Part shown: positions 42,611 through 50,121 of the stretch, in pieces
Numbering within the stretch: the stretch's first letter is position 1
Layout of the letters: each line of letters begins with the position of its first letter
Assembly: GCA_018713365.1 (NCBI GenBank)
Contig: DVOU01000004.1
Coordinates: forward strand, 1-51,816
DNA length: 51,816 bases
Reading direction: 5' to 3'
From: Pullichristensenella excrementipullorum
GTDB lineage: Bacteria; Bacillota; Clostridia; Christensenellales; Aristaeellaceae
Made by a program: the position numbers and the translations under genes
Notes under the pieces: model-generated
What the model was told of the DNA's origin: nothing
The model's database searches: none
What the model saw: the letters and a program-made list of their open reading frames with translations, nothing else

Positions 42611-42685
42611 GGGCGGCCTGTGAAACCTTTGCGACATTTCTCCGGGAAATATCGTTCTTTTGTCCGATTTCCAACGCGGCAGACG

Positions 42686-42714
42686 TTGAAACGCGGGCCG
42701 CTATCTATTATAAT
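42686..42714 (+). promoter_or_regulatory. Promoter of the beta-propeller gene
   Basis: TTGAAA, 17 bp, TATAAT, about 95 bp before the ATG at 42810. Confidence 0.75.
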
Positions 42715-42809
42715 AGGAATAGTTTCTACCTTCAAGGGCTTTTGTGAAAAGCCGGGGGCGCGCGTCTTCCGGCAGGCCCTCGGCGATGGATATTTTTTGG
42801 GGTGAACCA

Positions 42810-43910
42810 ATGGAAACGAGGCGAACGGGCCGTCTCCCCTGGGGGCTGGCGGCGCTCATCGCCACGGCGATCTGCGCGCTTTCGGTGCTGGGGGCGTATC
42901 TGATCCGTCAGGCGTTCGGCGCGCCGGGCTACGGCGCGGCCACGGCGGTGACGCTCACCGGCAATCAGGGCGTGCAGGTGGCCGGCGATGGCTTTATCTA
43001 TTACAACGGCAGCACGCTTGCCAGCGTGTCCTCCAAAGGCGCGCAGGAGTGGAGCTATTCGGTGGGGGCGAACGCCTCCTTCTCGGCCAGCGACAGCGGC
43101 GTGGCTGTGTGGACGGACAAGCGGCTGGTGGTCATCGACCGCGAGGACGCCGACACCATCTACACCGGGCAGATGGAGGAGAGCATCCTTTCGGCCAGGA
43201 CCGGCGCGGTCTACACGGCGGTGCTGCTCGCGCCGGAACATGACAGCACCATCGTGCTTTTGCAAAACGGCGGCCGCGAGGTGGACCGCCTGACCTTTGC
43301 CGACCAGACGGTGCTGGACTACGGCTTTTTCTCCGGCGATTCGCTCTTTTGGGTGATGACGCTGGACACCAGCGGCACCGTGCCGACCACGGCCATTTCC
43401 AACTACCGGCCCGGGCGGATGATGGTCGGCTCCATCACCGACGCGCAGCAGCTGATGTATCAGGTGATGTTCCAGTCCTCGCAGGTGGTCTGCGCGGGCA
43501 CGACGCACCTGAAGGTGTACGACTACACCGGGCGCGAGGACACAAGCCGGCGCACGCTGGTCTACGGCTGGTATCTGGCGGCGGTGGACGAGGGCGTGGA
43601 CGACCCGATGATGGCCTTTGTGCCGGACGCGCAATACGGCGCGGGCGGGGAACTGCGCGATGTGCGCATGATCCGCTCCAACGTGGATGAGATCGTGCGC
43701 ATGCCCTACCCCTGCACGATGCTGGTGGCCAAGGGCGACCGCGTGTACGGCTTTTCCACCGATGGCCACGTGATGGTGGCGCGCGCGGGCGTGCAGAAGG
43801 TGGACGCCTACCTGCTGGACGTGGCCCCCGGTCAGGTCTACGGCGTCACCGACGACCGCGTGGCCGTGATGGGCACGGGCAATACCGTCTATCTCGTCAC
43901 TTTGCCGTAA
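42810..43910 (+). CDS. Membrane-anchored beta-propeller protein (DUF5711-like)
   Basis: The 366 residues have an N-terminal membrane segment at about 13-35. Repeated short beta motifs follow, typical of a PQQ/WD40-type propeller on the outer face: GVQVAGDGFIYYNGSTLASV, SDSGVAVWTDKRLVVID, DRVYGFSTDGHVMVARA, DRVAVMGTGNTVYLVTL. It resembles the DUF5711 family, often found next to cvpA-like genes in Clostridia (from memory). The start at 42810 follows GGGGTGA; the longer frame from 42744 lacks an RBS. Function is unknown. Confidence 0.72.
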   Translation: METRRTGRLPWGLAALIATAICALSVLGAYLIRQAFGAPGYGAATAVTLTGNQGVQVAGDGFIYYNGSTLASVSSKGAQEWSYSVGANASFSASDSGVAVWTDKRLVVIDREDADTIYTGQMEESILSARTGAVYTAVLLAPEHDSTIVLLQNGGREVDRLTFADQTVLDYGFFSGDSLFWVMTLDTSGTVPTTAISNYRPGRMMVGSITDAQQLMYQVMFQSSQVVCAGTTHLKVYDYTGREDTSRRTLVYGWYLAAVDEGVDDPMMAFVPDAQYGAGGELRDVRMIRSNVDEIVRMPYPCTMLVAKGDRVYGFSTDGHVMVARAGVQKVDAYLLDVAPGQVYGVTDDRVAVMGTGNTVYLVTLP

Positions 43911-44061
43911 AAACGCGCAACCTTCTTTGGCGGCGCGTCGTCCAAGAAATGGCATGGGAAAACAGCATCGTCAGGCGGCGGTCAAACCGCCATGGAGGAT
44001 CCCGCAACAAAGATAAGGAAAGCAGGTCGTATAGAAAGGAAGCGTTCCATAAGGAGAATGA

Positions 44062-44508
44062 ATGAACAGGAACGATTTTTGGTGGCTATTGTTTTTTGGC
44101 GGCACAGACCTGCTGGCAGCGCTGATTTGGCCTTATAAGGGAGGCATCAAAACCGCCCCCAAATATGGCCGATCACGAAATGACAGAATTCCGCCATCGT
44201 ACAAGCAGGGCGTAGCCATCGGCGCGACGGTATTCGCCATTGAGGCGCTCTTAACATTCGTCGGCGTCGTTTTCTTCGACATGCTTTCGCACAGGGCGCA
44301 ACAGACCATTCTTGATATCGGTATGATCGCGGCTTGCATCGGGATTGTTGCTCTGGCTGTTGTAATCGGCATCCACGAGCACCTGGAAAAACGCTGGAAG
44401 CGGATCACAAAGGGAAAGAAACACTTTACGCAAAGAGAACTGCGGGAATATGAGGATCTGCTGTATCACCGAAAGCCAAAGAAAGAAACCGGGATGAAAA
44501 AACGGTAA
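44062..44508 (+). CDS. Small membrane protein of unknown function, AT-richer
   Basis: The 148 residues have two or three hydrophobic segments (about 6-22, 50-74, 86-106) and a basic C-terminal tail (KRWKRITKGKKHFTQRELRE). AAGGAG precedes the ATG. Codons are clearly more AT-rich than in the flanking genes (AAA, ATT, GAA), suggesting recent acquisition. It interrupts the probable propeller-cvpA pair. I recognise no family. Confidence 0.7.
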   Translation: MNRNDFWWLLFFGGTDLLAALIWPYKGGIKTAPKYGRSRNDRIPPSYKQGVAIGATVFAIEALLTFVGVVFFDMLSHRAQQTILDIGMIAACIGIVALAVVIGIHEHLEKRWKRITKGKKHFTQRELREYEDLLYHRKPKKETGMKKR

Positions 44509-44575
44509 AACTGGGAATACGCGGCAGGAAAACAGGAAAGGCTGTTTACGCAAAGAAAATCGGAGGTACTTCGAC

Positions 44576-45346
44576 GTGAATATCATCGACATACTGGTTC
44601 TGCTGGTGCTGGCGTTCAGCCTCTTTGCCGGCATGTACAAGGGCTTCATCGCCTCAGGGCTTTCGCTGCTGGGGTTGGTGGGCTCGTGGTTCGGCGCGCT
44701 GCGGCTCTACCCCACCGTGGCGCGGCTGGTGCTGGAAAATCAGACGCTGATGGGCGTACTCAGCAACTATCTGGAGCCGGCCACCTTCTTTGAGGACATG
44801 GCCATTTCCGGCGTCAGCGCCCAGACCTCGGTCTCGGAACTGGTGGCGCGCGGCGGCGACGCCGTCAACGCCGTGGCAGACTACATCGGCGGCAAGATCC
44901 CCTTCCTGCGCGACGCCTTTGCGTCGAACATGAGTTCGGAAGCCTTCTCGGCGCTCAACATCCACACCATCGCCGACTATTTCGACCAGACGCTGTGGCA
45001 GGCGGTGTTCGGCGTGGTGGCGTTCATCCTCTGCTTCATCGCCCTGTACTTTCTGGCGACGCTGCTGGTGAATCTGCTCAACAGCGTGCTGCGCTTCCCG
45101 CTTCTGCGCAAGATCGACTGGCTGCTGGGCGGCCTGCTGGGCCTTGGCCGCGGGCTAGTGATCGCGGCGCTGATTTTGAGCGTGGCGGAGCCGGTGCTGA
45201 CCGCTTTCTCCGTGGACCTGATGAACACCCTGAAAGACGGCTCGGCCACCTACGGCCTGCTGATGGGGCAAAACGCCATGGACTTCCTCGGCGTGCGCGC
45301 CGCCATCAACGGGATCGTCAACAGCGCCAGCCAGTTGCTGACGTAG
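44576..45346 (+). CDS. CvpA-family membrane protein
   Basis: The 256-residue protein has a CvpA-like first half (NIIDILVLLVLAFSLFAGMY KGF then LLGLVGSWFG) with several membrane segments, and a second hydrophobic block (VVAFILCFIALYFLATLLVN, LGGLLGLGRGLVIAALI). CvpA proteins are linked to colicin V production and envelope integrity; here a general envelope role is likely. The start codon is GTG at 44576, with GGAGGT nine bases upstream. A terminator follows. Confidence 0.88.
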   Translation: MNIIDILVLLVLAFSLFAGMYKGFIASGLSLLGLVGSWFGALRLYPTVARLVLENQTLMGVLSNYLEPATFFEDMAISGVSAQTSVSELVARGGDAVNAVADYIGGKIPFLRDAFASNMSSEAFSALNIHTIADYFDQTLWQAVFGVVAFILCFIALYFLATLLVNLLNSVLRFPLLRKIDWLLGGLLGLGRGLVIAALILSVAEPVLTAFSVDLMNTLKDGSATYGLLMGQNAMDFLGVRAAINGIVNSASQLLT

Positions 45347-45360
45347 GAAACAGGAGGGAA

Positions 45361-45391
45361 GCCGCCTGCGCGTGTGCGCGGGCGGTTTTTT
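45361..45391 (+). terminator. Terminator of the cvpA-like gene
   Basis: GCCGCC..GCGC-GTGT-GCGC..GGCGG followed by TTTTTT, 14 bp after the stop codon. Confidence 0.85.
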
Positions 45392-45584
45392 CGTGGGCGG
45401 CGGGGGATGGGGATATTGGGGAACGGCGGGGGACTTCGGGAGGTCGCCGGAAAGTATGTTGTGGGCTTGGGGGGCCGGGCGAAGCGCATGAGGGGTGGCT
45501 CCGCGCGGGGATGGACGGTGGATGGGTGATTGTTGGGGAATGTTTGGGGGCTGTTGAGAAGGTTGGGCGTTTGGGAGGAACCGG

Positions 45585-45705
45585 CGGGCTTTCCGGCGGG
45601 CTTTCCGGCGGGCTTTCCGGCGGGCATAGCCATTTTTCGCGTCACGCCTCGCCCCTGCGGGGCAAGGCGCGCCGCTCCGGCATTGAAAATGCCGGCCCCT
45701 TCCTT
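45585..45705 (+). repeat. Composite dispersed repeat, copy 2 (blocks B-C)
   Basis: Three to four 12-bp units CGGGCTTTCCGG (from 45588) are followed by block C: ATTTTTCGCGTCACGCCTCG, the GCCCCTGCGGGGC palindrome and GCCGG..CATTGAAAATGCCGG. The join of B to C is the same as at 480-481. Confidence 0.8.
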
Positions 45706-45713
45706 ATCTCTGC

Positions 45714-45992
45714 CGTTGCTTTTTTGCCTCTTGCTTCTCTCCATCACTTCTCCCTGTTCCCGCCACACTGAACGGCCTTTGTTTGCCGACAAAGGCGTTC
45801 CACCGGCCAACGCCCGCCGCTCGCTCCACCCGCAATGCCCGGCTGGGCAGTCCATGGCAAAATGCCTCAAAATGCGCCAGGGAGTCTTCGGGGAAATCCG
45901 TGTGGGGCACCCTTTGGGGCACCCTCATAATTTTTCGCGCCACGCCTCGCCCCTGCGGGGCAAGGCGCGCCGCCCGGCATTGAAAATGCCGG
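45714..45992 (+). repeat. Composite dispersed repeat, copy 3 (blocks A-B-C)
   Basis: Block A (TTTTGCCTCTTGCTTCTCTC, CGGCCTTTGTTTGCC, CGCTCGCTCCACCCGCAATG, GCATTTTGAGGC on the complement) is followed by two 12-bp units GGGGCACCCTTT/GGGGCACCCTCA (45905-45929). Block C with both palindromes then runs 45931-45992. It stands directly downstream of copy 2, in the same orientation. Confidence 0.8.
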
Positions 45993-46127
45993 CTTCGTTT
46001 CTGTATCCCCATGCGACAAACGCCCCGGCGGGAACAGCACGCCGGTTGCCGCTTTCAACTCCCGCCCATGCGGCAAACGCCCCGGCGGCGGGGACGACGC
46101 GCCCCGGCGGCGCTGCAGACCGCGCAC
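45993..46127. repeat. Short duplicated segment after the composite repeats
   Basis: CATGCGACAAACGCCCCGGCGG (46010-46031) and CATGCGGCAAACGCCCCGGCGG (46068-46089), each preceded by C-rich DNA, form a direct repeat of about 58 bp. No gene seen. Confidence 0.6.
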
Positions 46128-46159
46128 AAAAACGGCGCCCCGCGCACTGGCGGGACGCC
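46128..46159 (-). terminator. Terminator of the secreted-protein gene
   Basis: Minus-strand GGCGTCCCGC-CAGTGC-GCGGGGCGCC followed by GTTTTTG, about 22 bp after the stop codon at 46181. Confidence 0.8.
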
Positions 46160-46180
46160 GCTTTGCCGTTGGAGGGCCGC

Positions 46181-47290
46181 TCAAAACGCCGCGGCCGGGA
46201 CAAGGCCGCCGGAATAGACCGAAAGCCCCAGCAAAGCGCCGATGTAGCCGCTGAACGAGAGGTTGTACCACTTCCCGCCATAGCAGGCGACGTCCATGCA
46301 CTGGTACCATTCCTCGCCGCCGATGTCCAATTTGGCGACCACGCTCACGATCTCGTCGCAGCCATGGCTCGCCGCCTGCCGGGCGCGGCTCTCCGCTCCA
46401 TCCGAATACTGGGTGGACATCAACTCGGGCTCGACGAAGCCCACGACCTCCATCTCCTGCCACCGCGCGGCGGCGTCGTTTTCCGCCAGCTCGGTAAGGA
46501 ACGCCTCCGCATCGCCGTCTTCCTGAAAAGTGATCGACTCGTCGCCAAACGCCTCATACCCCTCCGGCCAGGAAAACAGCATCCACTGGTAAGCGAGGCT
46601 CTTCGCCAACTGCCCGTAGCGCGCCGCCACCGCTACCTGCCGCTGATACTCCCCGCCCAGCGGCATGCGTATCCCGACCGTGGGCTGAAAGGCCCCCATC
46701 CGCGCAAGGTCCACCTGCGCGTCCATCTCCGACACATACGTCTCGATGGCGAAGGTGGAGAGCATGCCCCGCGCGTCGCCCTTCTTCATCGCTTCCAGAT
46801 ATGCCGTCACCGCTTCCTCGGGGCTGTCATAGCCGGGGCCTTCCAAACTGCCCTCGTATATGGGGTGATAGCCCTCCAGCGCCACGCTCTGCCGCACGGC
46901 CTCCCCCTCCACGGTGAGCGTCATCGCCAGCCCCTCGGGCGCGGCCTCGGCCACCAGCGAGGGGATGCGGAACACCAGCGCGCCGTCGATGCGCGCCAGC
47001 TGCTCCAGTTCCTCCACGGGGAAGTCCAGCTCCGCCGCGAAGGTGTAAATGCCCGCGTAGGTCAGCTCCGCGCCCAGCGCGTCCGCGAGGCGCACCGTCT
47101 GCGTGTGCCAGTTGGTCAGCGAGGCGTAGACGGCGAGGTAAACATGCGTAAGGTCCGTCTGCCCCTGATATTCGTCGATCAGCTCCATGCCCGTCACGTC
47201 CACCTGCAGGCCCGCCGTCGCCACGTCCATCGCCAGCGCCGGAAATGCCGCCAGCATAAGCGCCAGCAGGCAGATGAGCAACTTCTTCAT
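46181..47290 (-). CDS. Secreted protein of unknown function
   Basis: The 369 residues begin with a signal peptide (MKKLLICLLALMLAAFPALA-M). The mature part has a beta-rich first half (ATAGLQVDVTGMELIDEYQG, LTHVYLAVYASLTNW) and a DSPEEAVTAYLEAMKKGDAR segment, typical of small cone-like or NTF2-like modules in lipoproteins. A hydrophobic C-terminus follows (SGYIGALLGLSVYSGGLV). I recognise no family. The start has GGAGGAAAC upstream and a strong promoter; the earlier frame start at 47344 overlaps that promoter. Confidence 0.78.
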   Translation of the reverse strand: MKKLLICLLALMLAAFPALAMDVATAGLQVDVTGMELIDEYQGQTDLTHVYLAVYASLTNWHTQTVRLADALGAELTYAGIYTFAAELDFPVEELEQLARIDGALVFRIPSLVAEAAPEGLAMTLTVEGEAVRQSVALEGYHPIYEGSLEGPGYDSPEEAVTAYLEAMKKGDARGMLSTFAIETYVSEMDAQVDLARMGAFQPTVGIRMPLGGEYQRQVAVAARYGQLAKSLAYQWMLFSWPEGYEAFGDESITFQEDGDAEAFLTELAENDAAARWQEMEVVGFVEPELMSTQYSDGAESRARQAASHGCDEIVSVVAKLDIGGEEWYQCMDVACYGGKWYNLSFSGYIGALLGLSVYSGGLVPAAAF

Positions 47291-47315
47291 ACAGTTTCCT
47301 CCCCTGTTTTTCCTT

Positions 47316-47344
47316 ATTGTAACACAGGCGCATGGGTGTGTCAA
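47316..47344 (-). promoter_or_regulatory. Strong promoter of the secreted-protein gene
   Basis: Minus-strand TTGACA, 17 bp, TACAAT, about 25 bp before the start codon. Its -35 lies at the base of the palindrome 47339-47411. Confidence 0.8.
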
Positions 47345-47411
47345 CAGAGCGGCAGGGCGCCGGGAAAGCCCGCGAGCCGGGGCTTTTCAACGCTCTGCCG
47401 CTCTGTCAATA
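47339..47411. promoter_or_regulatory. Nested palindrome with mirrored TTGACA boxes
   Basis: Outer arms CAACAGAGCGGCAGGGCG and CGCTCTGCCGCTCTGTCAA pair over about 17 bases; inner arms GAAAGCCC and GGGCTTTTC pair within the loop. Both ends carry a minus- or plus-readable TGTCAA/TTGACA-like box. There is no T-run, so it is more likely an operator or RNA structure than a terminator. Confidence 0.65.
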
Positions 47412-47424
47412 TCCTGCGAAACTA

Positions 47425-47484
47425 TCATTGTATCAGCCGGTCGATCCGCTCTGCATAATTTCGCGCGGGTTTCAAAGGCTCCAT
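47425..47484 (-). CDS. Possible 19-residue leader peptide
   Basis: ATG at 47484 with GGGGAGG seven bases upstream encodes MEPLKPARNYAERIDRLIQ, then TGA. It lies between dapF and the secreted-protein gene, downstream of an extended -10 (TGCTATAATG on the minus strand, about 47570) and of a hairpin with T-run (CCCACC..GGTGGG-ACTTTTT, 47511-47561). It could be a leader peptide or the remnant of a lost gene. No family recognised. Confidence 0.35.
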   Translation of the reverse strand: MEPLKPARNYAERIDRLIQ

Positions 47485-47639
47485 GCGATCGCCTCCCCGG
47501 GGCAGAAAAAGTCCCACCGTGGTCCGCAGTGCGTCTTGCGACGCCCGAGGCGTGGTGGGCTCTCCCGTTTACATTATAGCATCGAAACGGCGGGAAAAAT
47601 TTCTCGCTCAACGCCCGTTTGCAGGGCAAGCGCCATTGT

Positions 47640-48443
47640 TCACCCCTCCGGCAATTCCCCAAAGAAGCTGATCTCCGCCGGACCGCTGACGATGACGTGG
47701 CCGCTCTTGCCGAACTTGAACAACAGCCGTCCGCCGGGCAGGTTCACTTCCGCCTTCTCGCGCAAGTGGCCCAGATGCACGCCCGCCGCGAAGGCCGCCG
47801 AGGCGCCGGTGCCGCAGGCCAGCGTCGGCCCCGCGCCGCGCTCCCAGACGCGCACCTCCGCCCGCGTGGGCGTTTGCGCGCGGCAGAACTCCACGTTCGT
47901 GCGGTTGGGAAAGTGGGGGTGGCGCTCCACGCAGGGGCCGAAGTGTTCAAACTCCACATCTCCGGGGAAGAGGTCGTAGGTGACGGCGTGGGGGTTGCCC
48001 ATGTCCACGGTGAGGAAGGACGTCTCGCGGCCGCCCAGGTCGATCTTCACCGTTTCGCCGAGCTTTGCCTCGCCCATGTCCGCGGCCACGGAGGCGACGC
48101 GGCCATGCTCGACGCTGACGCGCAGGGGCTTGATGCCGCCGAGCGTCTCCACGCTCATGCAGTCGCTCTGCACCGCGCCGGTCTCGTAGAGGTACTTGCC
48201 CACGCAGCGCAGGGCGTTGCCGCACATCTCCGCCTCGCTGCCGTCGGGGTTGAAGATGCGCATGCGCGCGTCGCAGCTCGCGGAGGGCAAAATCAGCACC
48301 AGACCATCGGCGCAAACGCCGAAGTGCTTGCGGCAGAGCTTTTGCGCCAGCGCCGCGGGGTCGTTTGCCTCCACGCGCCGGGCGTCCTCGCCGCCGAAAA
48401 AGACAAAGTCATTGCCAAGGCCGTGCATTTTGACGAATTTCAT
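47640..48443 (-). CDS. dapF: Diaminopimelate epimerase
   Basis: Converts LL- to meso-diaminopimelate for lysine and peptidoglycan synthesis. The 267 residues have two similar halves with the catalytic cysteines in FNPDGSEAEMCGNALRC and PTLACGTGASAA. It begins MKFVKMHGLGNDFVFF, the family's usual start; the frame open to 48563 crosses the promoter. Two-base PLP-independent racemisation is the known mechanism. It is alone, without other lysine genes nearby. Confidence 0.98.
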   Translation of the reverse strand: MKFVKMHGLGNDFVFFGGEDARRVEANDPAALAQKLCRKHFGVCADGLVLILPSASCDARMRIFNPDGSEAEMCGNALRCVGKYLYETGAVQSDCMSVETLGGIKPLRVSVEHGRVASVAADMGEAKLGETVKIDLGGRETSFLTVDMGNPHAVTYDLFPGDVEFEHFGPCVERHPHFPNRTNVEFCRAQTPTRAEVRVWERGAGPTLACGTGASAAFAAGVHLGHLREKAEVNLPGGRLLFKFGKSGHVIVSGPAEISFFGELPEG

Positions 48444-48474
48444 CCGAGCATCTCCCGCTTCTTTCCTTCCCTTC

Positions 48475-48503
48475 ATTATACCAAAAGGCGGGCGCTTTGC
48501 CAA
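48475..48503 (-). promoter_or_regulatory. dapF promoter
   Basis: Minus-strand TTGGCA, 17 bp, TATAAT, about 32 bp before the dapF ATG. Confidence 0.75.
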
Positions 48504-48724
48504 GGCGCGGCGCACAAAAGTTGTTTTCCGGGCGGCCGCGACCGCAAAAGGCCTTGGCGACAAGTTTTGCCGCCCGGCAGCGTGGTGGTCAGAAATTTAC
48601 AGGCGAAGGCATATCCCCCGTTTTCTCGCACAGGATCGACCATCCAGTGGCAAAATTCCCTTGCCTTGCCGGCTTTCCCGAAGCTCCGCCCGTCTTCCGC
48701 CTGGTCAACATCCCGATATTTTCC

Positions 48725-48753
48725 TTGCCCTCCTCCGGCCCGGGCGATATAAT
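48725..48753 (+). promoter_or_regulatory. Promoter of the fucosidase gene
   Basis: TTGCCC, 17 bp, TATAAT. It touches the ATG at 48755, so translation must start at the next ATG, 48791. Confidence 0.7.
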
Positions 48754-48790
48754 AATGGAAGAAACGCGCAAAAAACGGAGGCGGAACGCG

Positions 48791-50032
48791 ATGGAAGAAC
48801 GGGGAACGTGGTGGCGGGAGGCAAAATTCGGCATGTTCATCCACTGGGGGCTGTACGCGCTGCTGGCGGGCAGCTACAAAGGGCGCGAAAGCGGCGGCAA
48901 CGCCGAATGGATCATGCACGATCTGCACATACCGCCGGAGGAATACCGAACTCTCGCCGGGCGCTTTGACCCGGTGGACTTTGACGCGGACGCCCTCGTC
49001 CGCCTCTGCCGCGAGGCGGGCATGCGCTATATCGTCTTCACCGCCAAGCATCACGACGGCTTTGCCATGTACCATTCGCGCGCGAGCCGCTACAACATCG
49101 TGGACGCGACGCCCTTTGGCCGGGACGTGGCCATGGAGCTGAAACAGGCCTGCGACCGCCACGGCGTAAAAATGTGCTTTTACTATTCGCAGGCGCAGGA
49201 CTGGGACCATCCCGGCGGACTGGAGGAGGGCAAAACCGTGGCCCCGGAGGCATTCGCGGGCTACCTTGAAAAAAAGTGCCTGCCGCAGGTGCGCGAACTG
49301 CTGGAGGGCTACGGCCCCCTGGGCCTTGTCTGGTACGACACGCCCATGGACATGCCGCGCGCGGACTGCCTGCGCATGCGCGACCTGGTGCGCACGTTGC
49401 AGCCAAACTGTCTGGTCAGCGGCCGCGTGGGCCACGAGCTGGGCGACTACATGACCACCGGCGACGACTTCATCCCCCTGCTGGCCTATGACGGCCCCTT
49501 CGAAGTGCCCGCCACCATGAACGGCACCTGGGGCTACGCCGCGGGGCGCAGGCGCTGGAAGCGGCCGGAGGCGATGGTGCGCGATCTGGTGCGCATCGTC
49601 AGCCGGGGCGGCAACTACCTGCTCAACGTCGGCCCGGACGCGCGCGGCAATCTCCCTCTTGAAAGCGTGGAGGCGCTGCGCGCCATCGGCCGGTTCATGC
49701 GCCTGAACGGGGAGAGCATCTACGCAACGCGCCCCGTGCCCACCTATCCCTACGACATCGAGTGGGGCTACTTCACCGCCAGGCCGGGCAAGCTGTACAT
49801 CCACGTATTTGAGGACATGCCCGAGATCTACCTCATCAACATGGGCAACACGCCGCTGCGTGCCTACCTGCTCGCGGACGGCACGCCGCTGACCGTGGTG
49901 GAACGGGAGACCTGCGAACACGTACATTCCTGGCGCATCGCCCTGCCGGAGGGGCATGAACATGAGATCGACACGGTGATCTGCGTGGAGGTGGCGGAGG
50001 CGGAGATACGCTTCGAGCCGCTGGGGAAATGA
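48791..50032 (+). CDS. GH29 alpha-L-fucosidase, cytoplasmic
   Basis: The 413 residues match the GH29 catalytic barrel: FGMFIHWGLYAL, the AKHHDGFAMYHSRASRYN motif, CFYYSQAQDWDHP, and the nucleophile Asp183 in LVWYDTPMD. A short beta-rich C-terminal domain follows (about 315-413). There is no signal peptide, so it would act on fucosides taken up by the cell, fitting a gut or plant-matter lifestyle. The start at 48791 has GGAGG nine bases upstream and lies downstream of the promoter. No transporter or other sugar gene is adjacent. Confidence 0.93.
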   Translation: MEERGTWWREAKFGMFIHWGLYALLAGSYKGRESGGNAEWIMHDLHIPPEEYRTLAGRFDPVDFDADALVRLCREAGMRYIVFTAKHHDGFAMYHSRASRYNIVDATPFGRDVAMELKQACDRHGVKMCFYYSQAQDWDHPGGLEEGKTVAPEAFAGYLEKKCLPQVRELLEGYGPLGLVWYDTPMDMPRADCLRMRDLVRTLQPNCLVSGRVGHELGDYMTTGDDFIPLLAYDGPFEVPATMNGTWGYAAGRRRWKRPEAMVRDLVRIVSRGGNYLLNVGPDARGNLPLESVEALRAIGRFMRLNGESIYATRPVPTYPYDIEWGYFTARPGKLYIHVFEDMPEIYLINMGNTPLRAYLLADGTPLTVVERETCEHVHSWRIALPEGHEHEIDTVICVEVAEAEIRFEPLGK

Positions 50033-50057
50033 CTGCGCGGGGGGCTGCTACTGTCCC

Positions 50058-50086
50058 TTGACAGCGTTCCTTTTCATAATTATAAC
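50058..50086 (+). promoter_or_regulatory. Promoter of the LRR protein gene
   Basis: TTGACA, 17 bp, TATAAC; 36 bp before the ATG, with GGAGGGG as RBS. Confidence 0.75.
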
Positions 50087-50121
50087 GTGGACATAACGTG
50101 CGATTCTGGAGGGGATGAAGA

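Noticed and set aside
42093..42674. 193-codon minus-strand frame in the repeat array
   Set aside because: It merely translates the repeated modules, with no start signal and no domain.
47511..47577. T-box riboswitch (GTGGTCCGCAG, GGTGGGAC)
   Set aside because: Resemblance to the T-box core is weak, on the plus strand there is no downstream gene, and no specifier stem was found.
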